Below are positions 9,304 through 17,003 of a stretch of DNA of 62,301 bases, piece after piece. Numbering within the stretch: the first letter of the stretch is position 1; every line of letters begins with the position of its first letter. Source of the stretch: Parasulfuritortus sp049322515 (GTDB lineage Bacteria; Pseudomonadota; Gammaproteobacteria; Burkholderiales; Thiobacillaceae); contig JBMOQW010000021.1 in the NCBI GenBank assembly GCA_049322515.1, forward strand, positions 1-62,301. Reading direction: 5' to 3'. Under the pieces are notes generated by a model. That model ran no database searches and was not told the DNA's origin. It saw only the letters and a program-made list of their open reading frames with translations. The position numbers were made by a program, and so were the translations under genes.

Positions 9304-10571
9304 CACTCGCTCCCTTCGGCCTGATGCGTGGCCAGTTCCTGGCTCTTGGCGACGAGTTGGACCAGATCCTCGGACGGCTTGAGCAGGATTTCCCCCTCCC
9401 AGGGCAGGCCGGCCGCCTTGGCCTCGGCCACGGCGGCGTTGAACAGCGCGACCGCTTCGTCGCCGGTGAGCGTGAAGGTCTTGTGTTCGGCCTCGCCGGG
9501 GCTGTCCAGCAACGCCCATGTGAAGGCCTGGGTGGGGAACAGTTGGCAGCGGGAACGCAGATCGGCGCCTTCTTCCCTGGCCAGCACCGCGCCCAGCAAA
9601 CCCAGCGCGGCCAACACGGTACGGGCGGCCTTGTCGGCTTCCGGCGTGAAGTCGGGGCCGCCGTTCAGGGGGAAACGCAGACGGCGGAGTGTGGACAGGG
9701 AAAGGACGGTGGTTTGCTTGGCGTGGGCGAGGGTGAAGCCGCCTTTGACGCGTAAGCTACCATCTTGCTCCTTGATGATGTTGCCATTGCTGTCCTTGGC
9801 ATAGCTGAAATCCGGTGTTACGCCGCCAAGGTTGGCTTCGGAAGGTTTCCCTTTTTTTCCAAGGATCTTCCCATTGTTTGATTGAGCTTTTTCCAAGGTC
9901 CAATCGGGTACTGCATCGGTTTTGTCTTTACGCTCGTAAAGCGTGCCGGCATCAATCAATATATTCATGTGGTCGACTTTTCCCCCAGTGGTTACACCGG
10001 GTTTTGCTTCGTAGCCCACCATCTCTGAAACCAACGCCCGTTGGAATTTGGCGCCCAGCCCGCCGCGCGGCCCGGTCGAATCCCACAAGCCGAACACCAG
10101 CGCGGTGGGGTTGAGGCCGAACAGGCTGGTGGCATTTTTCACGTCGGTGGTGTCCAGCATCTTGCCCTTGGCCGATTTTCGGAAGATCACGCCGTCAAGC
10201 AGGCTGTCGCGCAGGATGGCATCGGCCACCCGGTGCGGCGCTTCCAGGCTGGTGACGGTGAATGGCTTTTTCAGGCGTGCGTCGTCAAAGCGCACAGTGA
10301 CCACGGGCAGGTCGATGCGGCCATCGCGAAAAGCCTCCAGCAGCGCCAACTCCATGCGGTTTGCCTGGGATTGCACCGAATCCAACAGCACGCAATCCAC
10401 CACCTCGCCGCCCTCGATGACGCGTTTTTCCACGGCGTATTTGCCGCCTTCGTAGGTTGGCGGAAAAACCTTGTCGCCCACGCCGCCGGCGGGCTGGTAT
10501 TCGGTGATGCAACGAAACGCGGCGGCATGGCCAGCAATGGCGTTCTTGAGTGTGTCGAGACTGAGCGTCAT
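9303..10571 (-). CDS. csb1: Csb1, Cas7 backbone subunit of type I-G Cascade
   Basis: A 422-residue protein of the GSU0053 family, the Cas7 protein that coats the crRNA as a filament. It starts MTLSLDTLKNAIAGHAAAFR and contains the family stretch SLFGLNPTALVFGLWDSTG. AAGGGAG lies about 8 bases before the ATG. It is the first gene of the interference operon, followed by csb2, cas3 and cas8 with overlapping ends. Only 42 bp separate it from the PIN gene upstream on the same strand, so no obvious separate promoter space exists and read-through from the toxin-antitoxin unit is likely. Confidence 0.92.
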   Translation of the reverse strand: MTLSLDTLKNAIAGHAAAFRCITEYQPAGGVGDKVFPPTYEGGKYAVEKRVIEGGEVVDCVLLDSVQSQANRMELALLEAFRDGRIDLPVVTVRFDDARLKKPFTVTSLEAPHRVADAILRDSLLDGVIFRKSAKGKMLDTTDVKNATSLFGLNPTALVFGLWDSTGPRGGLGAKFQRALVSEMVGYEAKPGVTTGGKVDHMNILIDAGTLYERKDKTDAVPDWTLEKAQSNNGKILGKKGKPSEANLGGVTPDFSYAKDSNGNIIKEQDGSLRVKGGFTLAHAKQTTVLSLSTLRRLRFPLNGGPDFTPEADKAARTVLAALGLLGAVLAREEGADLRSRCQLFPTQAFTWALLDSPGEAEHKTFTLTGDEAVALFNAAVAEAKAAGLPWEGEILLKPSEDLVQLVAKSQELATHQAEGSE

Positions 10572-10613
10572 GGTGTTTACTCCCTTGTGGTTGATGGAAA
10601 AGTGCGTGCGCGG

Positions 10614-11036
10614 TTACGTCATAAGTTGGTTTGCGATGGCGCAAAACTCTGTTGGTGTGTGAATGGCGATGCTGGCACCGGCGAAGTCGTCCGGGTTCCT
10701 CGTCACGATGGCAGTTGCGCCGGCCAGTCTGGCGCTCTCATGGACAATCGCGTCTTCTAGGTCATCCCAACCCAGATTCAGGGCAGCGTCGATGACCGTG
10801 GCATCCACGGTGGCGATAGCGAGCAGGCGACGCACCGTCGATAGGTGTTTGCGCCTCTCCGGCAGGGCGTAAGCCTTGGTCAGGATGTAATCCAGGGTGT
10901 CGACTGAGGCGGCACAAAAATATCCCTCGGCGAGACCCTGTTCCAACAATGCCAAAACACGGCTGGAGTGTTCGACGTGGGGCTCCCTGTCCAGGAGGAC
11001 ATCCAGAAGGACGTTCAGGTCAATGGCAATTCGCAT
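10614..11036 (-). CDS. PIN-domain RNase (VapC-like toxin)
   Basis: A 140-residue PIN domain: MRIAIDLNVLLDVLLDREP supplies the first acidic residue (Asp6), the WDDLEDAIVHESARL segment holds the central acids, and VTRNPDDF the C-terminal acid. VapC-like enzymes cleave tRNA or rRNA. It lies between a DUF6364-like antitoxin (162 bp upstream) and cas7 (42 bp downstream), all on one strand. Genes of this PIN group are commonly preceded by such antitoxins. The wide gap to the antitoxin is unusual; no coding sequence was recognised in it. Confidence 0.85.
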   Translation of the reverse strand: MRIAIDLNVLLDVLLDREPHVEHSSRVLALLEQGLAEGYFCAASVDTLDYILTKAYALPERRKHLSTVRRLLAIATVDATVIDAALNLGWDDLEDAIVHESARLAGATAIVTRNPDDFAGASIAIHTPTEFCAIANQLMT

Positions 11037-11198
11037 CGTGTTTCTCTTGTTGTCTGGTGCTCCGGGAAAGGTTTACGAGGCATCGGGAAATTCTTCCCTC
11101 GACTCCTCTTCAATGTGGCCCGGAGCTTTATTATCCTTCCATCTACTCCAAACAATGTAAAGCATGACGCCCCCTAATCGGTGGTCGTCCCTTATGAA

Positions 11199-11444
11199 TT
11201 AACCCAGGTGTTTTTCGAGCAGGTGACGTTTGTAGTTGTCTTCGCTCAGATTGGAATCCTTCGCTATGCCTTTCAAAGAGGCAACCAGCGGTGGCAATGC
11301 CGTTTCCGGATTCGACTGTTCGAGAGCCGTGAAGTAGTCCGCGACCAGTTGAGATAGAGATGTGCCCCGACCTCGGGCGTAGGATTTTGCATGTTCTATC
11401 AAACCGGCATCGAGACGTAGAGTGAGCTTGGATTGAGTTTGCAT
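11199..11444 (-). CDS. DUF6364-like RHH antitoxin
   Basis: An 81-residue protein starting MQTQSKLTLRLDAGLIEHAK, then YARGRGTSLSQLVADYFTAL, a ribbon-helix-helix pattern typical of DUF6364 antitoxins that precede PIN toxins. The ATG at 11444 was preferred to one 90 bases upstream because the family begins at this strand and the upstream part is AT-rich non-coding sequence. It should repress its own promoter and block the PIN RNase. This pair heads the transcription unit that may run into the cas operon. Confidence 0.83.
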   Translation of the reverse strand: MQTQSKLTLRLDAGLIEHAKSYARGRGTSLSQLVADYFTALEQSNPETALPPLVASLKGIAKDSNLSEDNYKRHLLEKHLG

Positions 11445-11683
11445 GGCTATGATGATGTGACGTATATGTGTGTATGAAATTGTACGTCTGATCAGCGAAA
11501 ATGAAAGCGGATCTGCATTTTTTGGAGCCTTCAATTTGTGTTGCTATATCCGATGGATATCGGTGCAGGTGGCCTTCGTTCAATTGTCTGCTATGGACGG
11601 CGTGAGGCTGCCCCATGTCGTGCGGATGGGAAACGCAGAACCTATCCATTGGATGCTCCCTTTGTATCGTTTTTCGTAGTCTC

Positions 11684-12070
11684 TCACCCCACCAGCCAAA
11701 CCTCAATTGCGACCCGCCGCCACGGATTGGTGTGCTTTTCCAGCCCGACGATGCGCGCTTCGAGGCTGCGGCCCTGGTCGATCAGGCGAGCGGCGGCCTG
11801 GTTTTGCGACTTGGGCAGGTAGCCGAGTTTGCGGCCGAGCCAGGTGACGCGGAGGGCGTGGCGATCGTGCGGGTTGTGCGGTTCGCGGATCAGTTCGAGG
11901 CTGTCGCCAACGGTGAGGTAGGGCCAGAGTTCGGGGCCGTCGTGGTGGTCGAATCCGGCCAGCGGGCAGTGCTGGATCAGTCGGTGTTGGGTTGCCGCGG
12001 CGGCCAGGACGGGCAGCGGGGCGAGGCCGATCAGGCCAGTGACGATCTGCATGAAGGTGCGGCGGTGCAT
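11684..12070 (-). CDS. Exported HIRAN-domain protein
   Basis: A 128-residue protein. Residues 1-26 look like a Tat signal: MHRRTFMQIVTGLIGLAPLP, with RRTFM matching the twin-arginine pattern, and an AAAA cleavage region. The rest is a HIRAN domain (LELIREPHNPHDRHALRVTW, then GRKLGYLPKSQNQAAARLID). HIRAN domains of eukaryotic HLTF bind single-stranded DNA 3' ends; a secreted stand-alone version must do something else, which is unknown. GGAG about 7 bases before 12070 supports this start over an ATG 33 bases upstream. No functional link to neighbours is visible. Confidence 0.8.
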   Translation of the reverse strand: MHRRTFMQIVTGLIGLAPLPVLAAAATQHRLIQHCPLAGFDHHDGPELWPYLTVGDSLELIREPHNPHDRHALRVTWLGRKLGYLPKSQNQAAARLIDQGRSLEARIVGLEKHTNPWRRVAIEVWLVG

Positions 12071-12228
12071 GGGTGGCTCCTTTTCGGGGTGCGCGGGTGT
12101 CATGGTTTTTACGCGCTGCCGTGCTTGAATCCTGAGCCTGGCCGGAGTGGTAGATGCGTCACTCGTTTTTTTTCGAGGCGTGGTCTCTAATCGGTGGGGT
12201 TGTCGTTCTAACTTTCTCGGAGGGTGTG

Positions 12229-13047
12229 ATGGAACAGCAGATTTCCCAGTATTCGTCGTGGATCGCCACGTATGCGACCGAGGTGGGCCTGAAGATTCTG
12301 GCCGCGATCGCGCTATGGATCGTCGGCCGCTGGCTGATCGGGATGGTGGGCCGCATGCTGCAGAGTGCCTTGTCGCGCCAGCATGTCGATCCGACCTTGA
12401 TGCGCTATATCGGCAGCTTCGTGAACGTGACCCTGAATATCGTGCTGGTGGTGGCGATCCTGGGCTATTTCGGGGTGCAGACGACCACCTTCGCGGCCTT
12501 GGTGGCGGGCGTCGGCATCGCCATCGGCGCGGCCTGGGGCGGTCTGCTGTCGAACTTTGCGGCGGGGGTGTTCCTGGTGGTGCTGAAGCCGTTCAAGGTG
12601 GGCGATTTCATCACCGCCGGCGGGGTGACCGGGACGGTGACCGAGATCGGTCTGTTCGCGACCACCCTGGATACGCCGGACAACGTGCGCACCCTGGTCG
12701 GCAACAGCAAGGTGTTCGGCGACAACATCCAGAATTACACCGTGAATCCGTACCGCCGGGTGGAGCTGAAGTGCCAGTTGGCCGGTTCGGCCGACCATGT
12801 TGCCGCGATGCAATTGCTGCGCGCCAAGCTGGCGGCCTTGCCGAACGTGCTGGCCGAGCCGGCGGTGGAGGTGGAAATCCTGGACTTCAACCTGGTGGGG
12901 CCGGTGCTGGCGGTGCGTCCGTTCTGCCACAACGACCATTACTGGCAGGTGTATTTCGACGGCAATCGGACCATCCGCGAGGCGCTGGCCGAGGCCGGCT
13001 TCCCGGCGCCGATGCCGGCCCAGGTGATGATTACCCAGCAGGGTTGA
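12229..13047 (+). CDS. mscS: Small-conductance mechanosensitive channel (MscS family)
   Basis: A 272-residue protein with the minimal MscS layout: three predicted membrane helices in residues 20-120, a glycine/alanine-rich pore helix (GVGIAIGAAWGGLLSNFAAG), then the beta domain (KPFKVGDFITAGGVTGTVTEI) and a cytoplasmic alpha/beta end. It releases solutes during hypo-osmotic shock. The ATG at 12229 follows GGAGGG; the ATG 75 bases upstream lacks a ribosome binding site. It converges on the WYL gene. Confidence 0.93.
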   Translation: MEQQISQYSSWIATYATEVGLKILAAIALWIVGRWLIGMVGRMLQSALSRQHVDPTLMRYIGSFVNVTLNIVLVVAILGYFGVQTTTFAALVAGVGIAIGAAWGGLLSNFAAGVFLVVLKPFKVGDFITAGGVTGTVTEIGLFATTLDTPDNVRTLVGNSKVFGDNIQNYTVNPYRRVELKCQLAGSADHVAAMQLLRAKLAALPNVLAEPAVEVEILDFNLVGPVLAVRPFCHNDHYWQVYFDGNRTIREALAEAGFPAPMPAQVMITQQG

Positions 13048-13072
13048 CGGCGGTGGGCGGCGTGGCCTGCGC

Positions 13073-14032
13073 TCAGCCGTATTGCGCAGCCGCCGCCTTG
13101 AGGCGGCGGGCGATTTCCTGGCGCAGTTCGGGCGGCGCCATCACTTCCACATCGGGCCCGTATTTCTGCAGGTCGAGCAGGAGTTCGCGCGGGTCGGCGT
13201 AGGGCAGGCTGCGTTCGAAGCGGCCATCTTCCCGCCAGCGGTCCTGCTGGTCGGGGTGCCAGCGTTCATCGGCCACCCAGCGCGCGCGTTCGGCGTTGAA
13301 CACCAGCAGGGCACGCTGCCGGGCCGGGCCGCCGAACAGGCCGTAGGTGGCGGTGTAGTGGGCGTCCAGTTCGGCGTCGGGCAGGTCGCGTGCCGGCCGG
13401 TCGAGGACCCGGGCGGCGCGGATGCGGTCGAGGGCGAAGTTGCGCAGGGCGTCTTTCTGGTGACACCAGGCGTCGAGGTACCAGTTGTCGCGGTAGTGGA
13501 CCAGGCGCTGGGGCGAGATTTCACGTTTCGATCGTTCGTCGCGTTCGCGGCCGTGATATTCGATTTTCAGGCGCTGGCGTTGCGCGGTGGCGCCGGCCAC
13601 GGTCTGGAAAATTCGGGTGTCGGGCTGCCGGGCGGCCATGCGCAGGATGCGCAGGCGGCGGGCGAGTTCGCCGTCGCCCAGGTGGCTTTGGCCGAGCAGC
13701 TTGTCGATGCGCGTCTTGAGCGGCGCCAATTGGCTGTCGAGCAAGCCGGGCTGGGCTTCGGCGAGCAGTTGCTGGGCGACCGAGAGGGCGAACAGTTCCG
13801 AGGGGGTGAACCACAGGCCGGGCAGTTCGAAGGCTGCCTGGCTGTACTTGTAGCCGCCGGCGTCCTTGTCGAATTGGATGGGCGCGTCGAAAAAGTCGCG
13901 CATCTCGGCAATGATGCGGGTGAGGCTGGCGCGCGAGCATTCCAGCGCGTCCTGGAGTTGGCCGCGGGGAATCGGGTAGCGGCGGCCGGACAGGATCTGG
14001 TGCAGTTTGTAGATGCGCTGCATGCGGTCCAT
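13073..14032 (-). CDS. WYL-domain transcriptional regulator
   Basis: A 319-residue regulator. The N-terminal helix-turn-helix (MDRMQRIYKLHQILSGRRYP, with PRGQLQDALECSRASLTRII) is followed by a WYL domain (RLVHYRDNWYLDAWCHQKDA) and a WCX C-terminal region. WYL proteins sense nucleic acids or other ligands and often control DNA damage or phage-defence genes, including some CRISPR loci. The cas operon is 2.5 kb away with other genes between, so a link is only possible. It stands alone between mscS and the sirB2-glgB gene run. Confidence 0.9.
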   Translation of the reverse strand: MDRMQRIYKLHQILSGRRYPIPRGQLQDALECSRASLTRIIAEMRDFFDAPIQFDKDAGGYKYSQAAFELPGLWFTPSELFALSVAQQLLAEAQPGLLDSQLAPLKTRIDKLLGQSHLGDGELARRLRILRMAARQPDTRIFQTVAGATAQRQRLKIEYHGRERDERSKREISPQRLVHYRDNWYLDAWCHQKDALRNFALDRIRAARVLDRPARDLPDAELDAHYTATYGLFGGPARQRALLVFNAERARWVADERWHPDQQDRWREDGRFERSLPYADPRELLLDLQKYGPDVEVMAPPELRQEIARRLKAAAAQYG

Positions 14033-14052
14033 CAGTGGCCCAGTGCGGTTTT

Positions 14053-14118
14053 GTCATTCCCGCGGGGGCGGGAATCCAGGTTTCCTTTCGGCTGGATACC
14101 CGCATTCGCGGGCATGAC
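14053..14118. repeat. Interspersed inverted repeat (REP/dRS3-like)
   Basis: A 66-bp element with near-perfect ends: GTCATTCCCGC at 14053-14063 and GCGGGCATGAC at 14108-14118 (10 of 11 complementary), each followed inward by more complementary sequence (GGGGGCGGGAATCCAG and CTGGATACCCGC). This resembles the GTCATTCCCGCG...GGAATCCAG family of palindromic repeats scattered in many proteobacteria. It lies between the WYL gene and the end of sirB2 and could act as a transcript end or stabiliser for sirB2. Confidence 0.75.
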
Positions 14119-14129
14119 GGTCAAGACCA

Positions 14130-14513
14130 TCAGATCACCCCGGGGATCACCTGCTTGGTCACCGCGACGGCAATCAGGTAGCCGATGGTGGCCAAGGCGG
14201 CGACGAAGTACAGGGTGCGCTGGCCTTTGGTCTTGCCGCGCTTGAGCGCCATGGTGCCGAGGCCGATGTAGAGCAGCAGCCCCAGGATCTTTGCGATCAG
14301 CCAGGGGTTCGTGAGCGGGTTCAGGCCACCGACCACCAGCATGGCGATGGCGGCGGTGAGCAGCAGGGTGTCGTTCAGGTGCGGCACCACGCGTACCCAG
14401 CGGTCCTGCAGGCGGGGCGAGTCGAGCAGCATCCACACGCCGCGCACCAGGAACAGGCCGAAGGTGATGTAGACGGTGCCGGCGTGGATCAGTTTGAGCA
14501 GGGCGTATTCCAT
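14130..14513 (-). CDS. SirB2-family integral membrane protein
   Basis: A 127-residue protein with four hydrophobic segments (about 7-30, 48-66, 71-90, 101-119), beginning MEYALLKLIHAGTVYITFGL, as in the SirB2 family. The function is not established; the name comes from an old link to Salmonella invasion regulation. The ATG at 14513 lies just after the HDOD gene stop (14518) and was chosen because the family starts at this residue. It is the last gene of the run glgB, methyltransferase, pgi, HDOD, sirB2. Confidence 0.88.
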   Translation of the reverse strand: MEYALLKLIHAGTVYITFGLFLVRGVWMLLDSPRLQDRWVRVVPHLNDTLLLTAAIAMLVVGGLNPLTNPWLIAKILGLLLYIGLGTMALKRGKTKGQRTLYFVAALATIGYLIAVAVTKQVIPGVI

Positions 14514-14517
14514 GGGT

Positions 14518-15381
14518 TTATTGGCCTCCGGCCCGGTCGATGATGTCTTCCTCGAATTCGGCCAGGCCTTCCTTGGCCACGCCGATTTCCTCCAGGGCTT
14601 TCGTTTCGTAGCGTTCCCAGGCGCTGTCATCCTTGAGCGCGCGGGTGTTGTAGATGTGCTCGGCCGTTTGCAGGATGGCGACCAGGGTGGCGGCCTGGTC
14701 GTTGACGTTGATCGGGTCATGGTGCCAGCGCACGGCCTGGCAGACGTAGTCGGGCATCTTCCAGTGCCGTGCGGCCAGGTAGCCGACCACAGCGTGGTCG
14801 GTGTCGAAGCGTTTGTCCTCGCCCAGCACGTCCGGCCAGATGTAGCCCTTCGAGGTGATGAAGGCGTATTCGTACTTTTCGTTGTGCTGGATCAGGATCG
14901 GCACGCCGCAGTCCATGAACAGGGCGGCCAGCTGGGCATGATCCGGAAAGATGTTGCAGACCATGCGCTGCTTGAAGGCGATGGTCCGGGCATAGCGGGC
15001 GATGTCGTTGGCGCGTTCCCAGAACCACGGGTAGAACTTGGATTCACCGTAGATCGCGGCTTCCAGAGAGAGGCCCTTGACCAATTCGGCGACCGTGTTG
15101 AGGCCGACGATGGAGATCGCCTGGGCCACGGTTTCCGGGGGTCGACGCACGCCGTACATCGGTTTCGACAGGGTCCGGTACAGGCTGGCGGTGAGGCCGG
15201 CGTCGGTCTGCACCACGGCACCGATCTCCTCCATGCCGGCGTTGGCGTCGTCGAGCAGGCGGTTCAGCTCGTCGAGCAGGGGCGGCGGCGACGGGATGCG
15301 CACCGCCATTTTCAGGCCGGGGTCGGTGAAGGTCTGGTGGGTTTCGGTCGGGTTTTTCTGGGTTACTTTTCTGGGCGCCAT
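14518..15381 (-). CDS. HDOD-domain protein
   Basis: A 287-residue protein with an HDOD domain, a non-catalytic HD relative found in signalling proteins: a PPLLDELNRLLDD region, VVQTDAGLTASLYRTLSKPM, an IVGLNTVAELVKGLSLE segment and TDHAVVGYLAARHWKMPDYV. The start at 15381 overlaps the pgi end by 19 bp; an internal ATG at 15309, just before the recognisable domain, is an equally possible start because neither has a clear ribosome binding site. HDOD proteins often feed into motility or c-di-GMP signalling. A second HDOD gene lies at 26211. Confidence 0.85.
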   Translation of the reverse strand: MAPRKVTQKNPTETHQTFTDPGLKMAVRIPSPPPLLDELNRLLDDANAGMEEIGAVVQTDAGLTASLYRTLSKPMYGVRRPPETVAQAISIVGLNTVAELVKGLSLEAAIYGESKFYPWFWERANDIARYARTIAFKQRMVCNIFPDHAQLAALFMDCGVPILIQHNEKYEYAFITSKGYIWPDVLGEDKRFDTDHAVVGYLAARHWKMPDYVCQAVRWHHDPINVNDQAATLVAILQTAEHIYNTRALKDDSAWERYETKALEEIGVAKEGLAEFEEDIIDRAGGQ

Positions 15382-17003
15382 TGTCTGCAGTAGTCGATCA
15401 ATCCGTTGGTGGAACCATCGTGTCCTTTGGCGGGTTTTTCGGCCTTGATTTCGGGCAGGATGACGCGGGCAAGCTGCTTGCCCAGTTCGACCCCCCATTG
15501 GTCGTAGGAATTGACATTCCAGAGCACGCCCTGGACGAACACCTTGTGTTCGTAAAGCGCGATCAGGCGGCCCAGGGCGCGGGGGGTCAGGCGCCGGTAG
15601 AGCAGGGTGTTGGTGGGCCGGTTGCCAGGGAAGACCTTGTGCGGCAGCAGGTCTTTGATCTCGGCCTTGGACAGGCCGGCCGCGGCCAGTTCGGCACGTG
15701 CTTCCTCAGCGGTCTTGCCACGCATCAGTGCCTCGGTCTGGGCGAAGCAGTTGGCAAGCAGGATCTCGTGCTGGTCGGCGACCGGGTGGGGCGGTTCGGC
15801 CGCGGCCAGGAAGTCGCATGGAATTAGCTTGGTGCCCTGGTGGATCAGTTGGTAGAAAGCGTGCTGGCCGTTGGTGCCCGGCTCGCCGAACAGGACCGGC
15901 CCGGTGGACACCTTGACCGGCTTGCCCTCGCGAGTCACCGACTTGCCGTTCGACTCCATGTCCAGTTGTTGCAGGTAGGCCGGGAAGCGGGCCAGGTACT
16001 GGTCGTAGGGGAGCACGGCGTAGCTTTGCGCATCCCAGAAGTTGTTGTACCAGACCCCGAGCAGGGCCATCAGCACCGGCATGTTCCGGTCGAGCGGCGC
16101 GCTGCGGAAATGTTCGTCCATGTCGTGGCCACCGGCGAGCAGTGCCTCGAAGTGGTCCATGCCCAGGTACAGCGCGATCGGCAGGCCGATGGCCGACCAG
16201 AGCGAATAGCGGCCGCCGACCCAGTCCCAGAAACCGAACATGTTGGCGGTGTCGATGCCGAACTGGCTGACCGCCTCGGCGTTGGTGGAGACGGCGACGA
16301 AATGCTTGGCCACCGTGTCTTGCTTCTTCGCCGTCTTCAGGAACCAGGCACGGGCAGCCTGGGCGTTGGCGAGGGTTTCCTGGGTGGTGAAGGTTTTCGA
16401 GGCGACCACGAACAGGGTGGTTTCCGGCTTGACCCGCTTGAGCACCTCGGCGAGATGGGTCGGATCGACGTTGGAGACGAAATGGGCCTGGAGGCCTTTC
16501 TTGGCGTAGGGGGCCAGGGCCTGGCAGACCATGGCCGGGCCGAGGTCGGAACCGCCGATGCCGATGTTGACGATGTCGGTGATGGCTTGGCCGGTAAAGC
16601 CGCGCCACTTGCCCGAGCGGACCCGGTTGACGAAGCCACGCATCTGCTTGAGCACCCGGCGCACGTCCGGCATCACGTCATGGCCATCGACCAGCACCGG
16701 ACGGTCGGATACGTTGCGCAACGCGGTGTGCAGCACGGCGCGGTCTTCGGTGAGGTTGATCCGGTCGCCGGCAAACATGGCGTCGCGCATCAGTTCGACC
16801 CGGTTTTCCCGCGCCAGGCGGACCAGGAGTTTCATCGTCTCGGCGGTGACCAGGTTCTTCGAATAGTCGAGCAGCAGGTCGTCGAGACGCAGGGAAAAGC
16901 GCTCGAAGCGCTTCTTGTCGCGCGCGAACAGGTCGCGCAGGCGCAGATCGTTCCAGGTTTTGCGGTGGGCGTGCAGTTGGCGCCAGGTTTCAGGGGCGTT
17001 CAT
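15363..17003 (-). CDS. pgi: Glucose-6-phosphate isomerase
   Basis: A 546-residue enzyme, normal for bacterial PGI, interconverting glucose-6-phosphate and fructose-6-phosphate. It shows DIVNIGIGGSDLGPAMVCQA, the phosphate-binding loop ASKTFTTQET, and GEPGTNGQHAFYQLIHQGT near the active-site lysine and glutamate. The ATG overlaps the upstream methyltransferase stop by 4 bp (ATGA). Grouping with glgB and divergent glgC ties it to glycogen synthesis and storage in an autotroph-like metabolism. Confidence 0.97.
   Translation of the reverse strand: MNAPETWRQLHAHRKTWNDLRLRDLFARDKKRFERFSLRLDDLLLDYSKNLVTAETMKLLVRLARENRVELMRDAMFAGDRINLTEDRAVLHTALRNVSDRPVLVDGHDVMPDVRRVLKQMRGFVNRVRSGKWRGFTGQAITDIVNIGIGGSDLGPAMVCQALAPYAKKGLQAHFVSNVDPTHLAEVLKRVKPETTLFVVASKTFTTQETLANAQAARAWFLKTAKKQDTVAKHFVAVSTNAEAVSQFGIDTANMFGFWDWVGGRYSLWSAIGLPIALYLGMDHFEALLAGGHDMDEHFRSAPLDRNMPVLMALLGVWYNNFWDAQSYAVLPYDQYLARFPAYLQQLDMESNGKSVTREGKPVKVSTGPVLFGEPGTNGQHAFYQLIHQGTKLIPCDFLAAAEPPHPVADQHEILLANCFAQTEALMRGKTAEEARAELAAAGLSKAEIKDLLPHKVFPGNRPTNTLLYRRLTPRALGRLIALYEHKVFVQGVLWNVNSYDQWGVELGKQLARVILPEIKAEKPAKGHDGSTNGLIDYCRQWRPEK

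Noticed and set aside
1046..10571. Type I-C or I-E assignment of the locus
   Set aside because: Csb1 and Csb2 families, the Cas4-Cas1 fusion and the C-terminal HD in Cas3 point to type I-G; no cas11 or cse genes exist.
14053..14118. Strong terminator for sirB2
   Set aside because: There is no T-run after the stem, and the sequence matches a scattered repeat family; it may still affect transcript ends, so it was listed only as a repeat.
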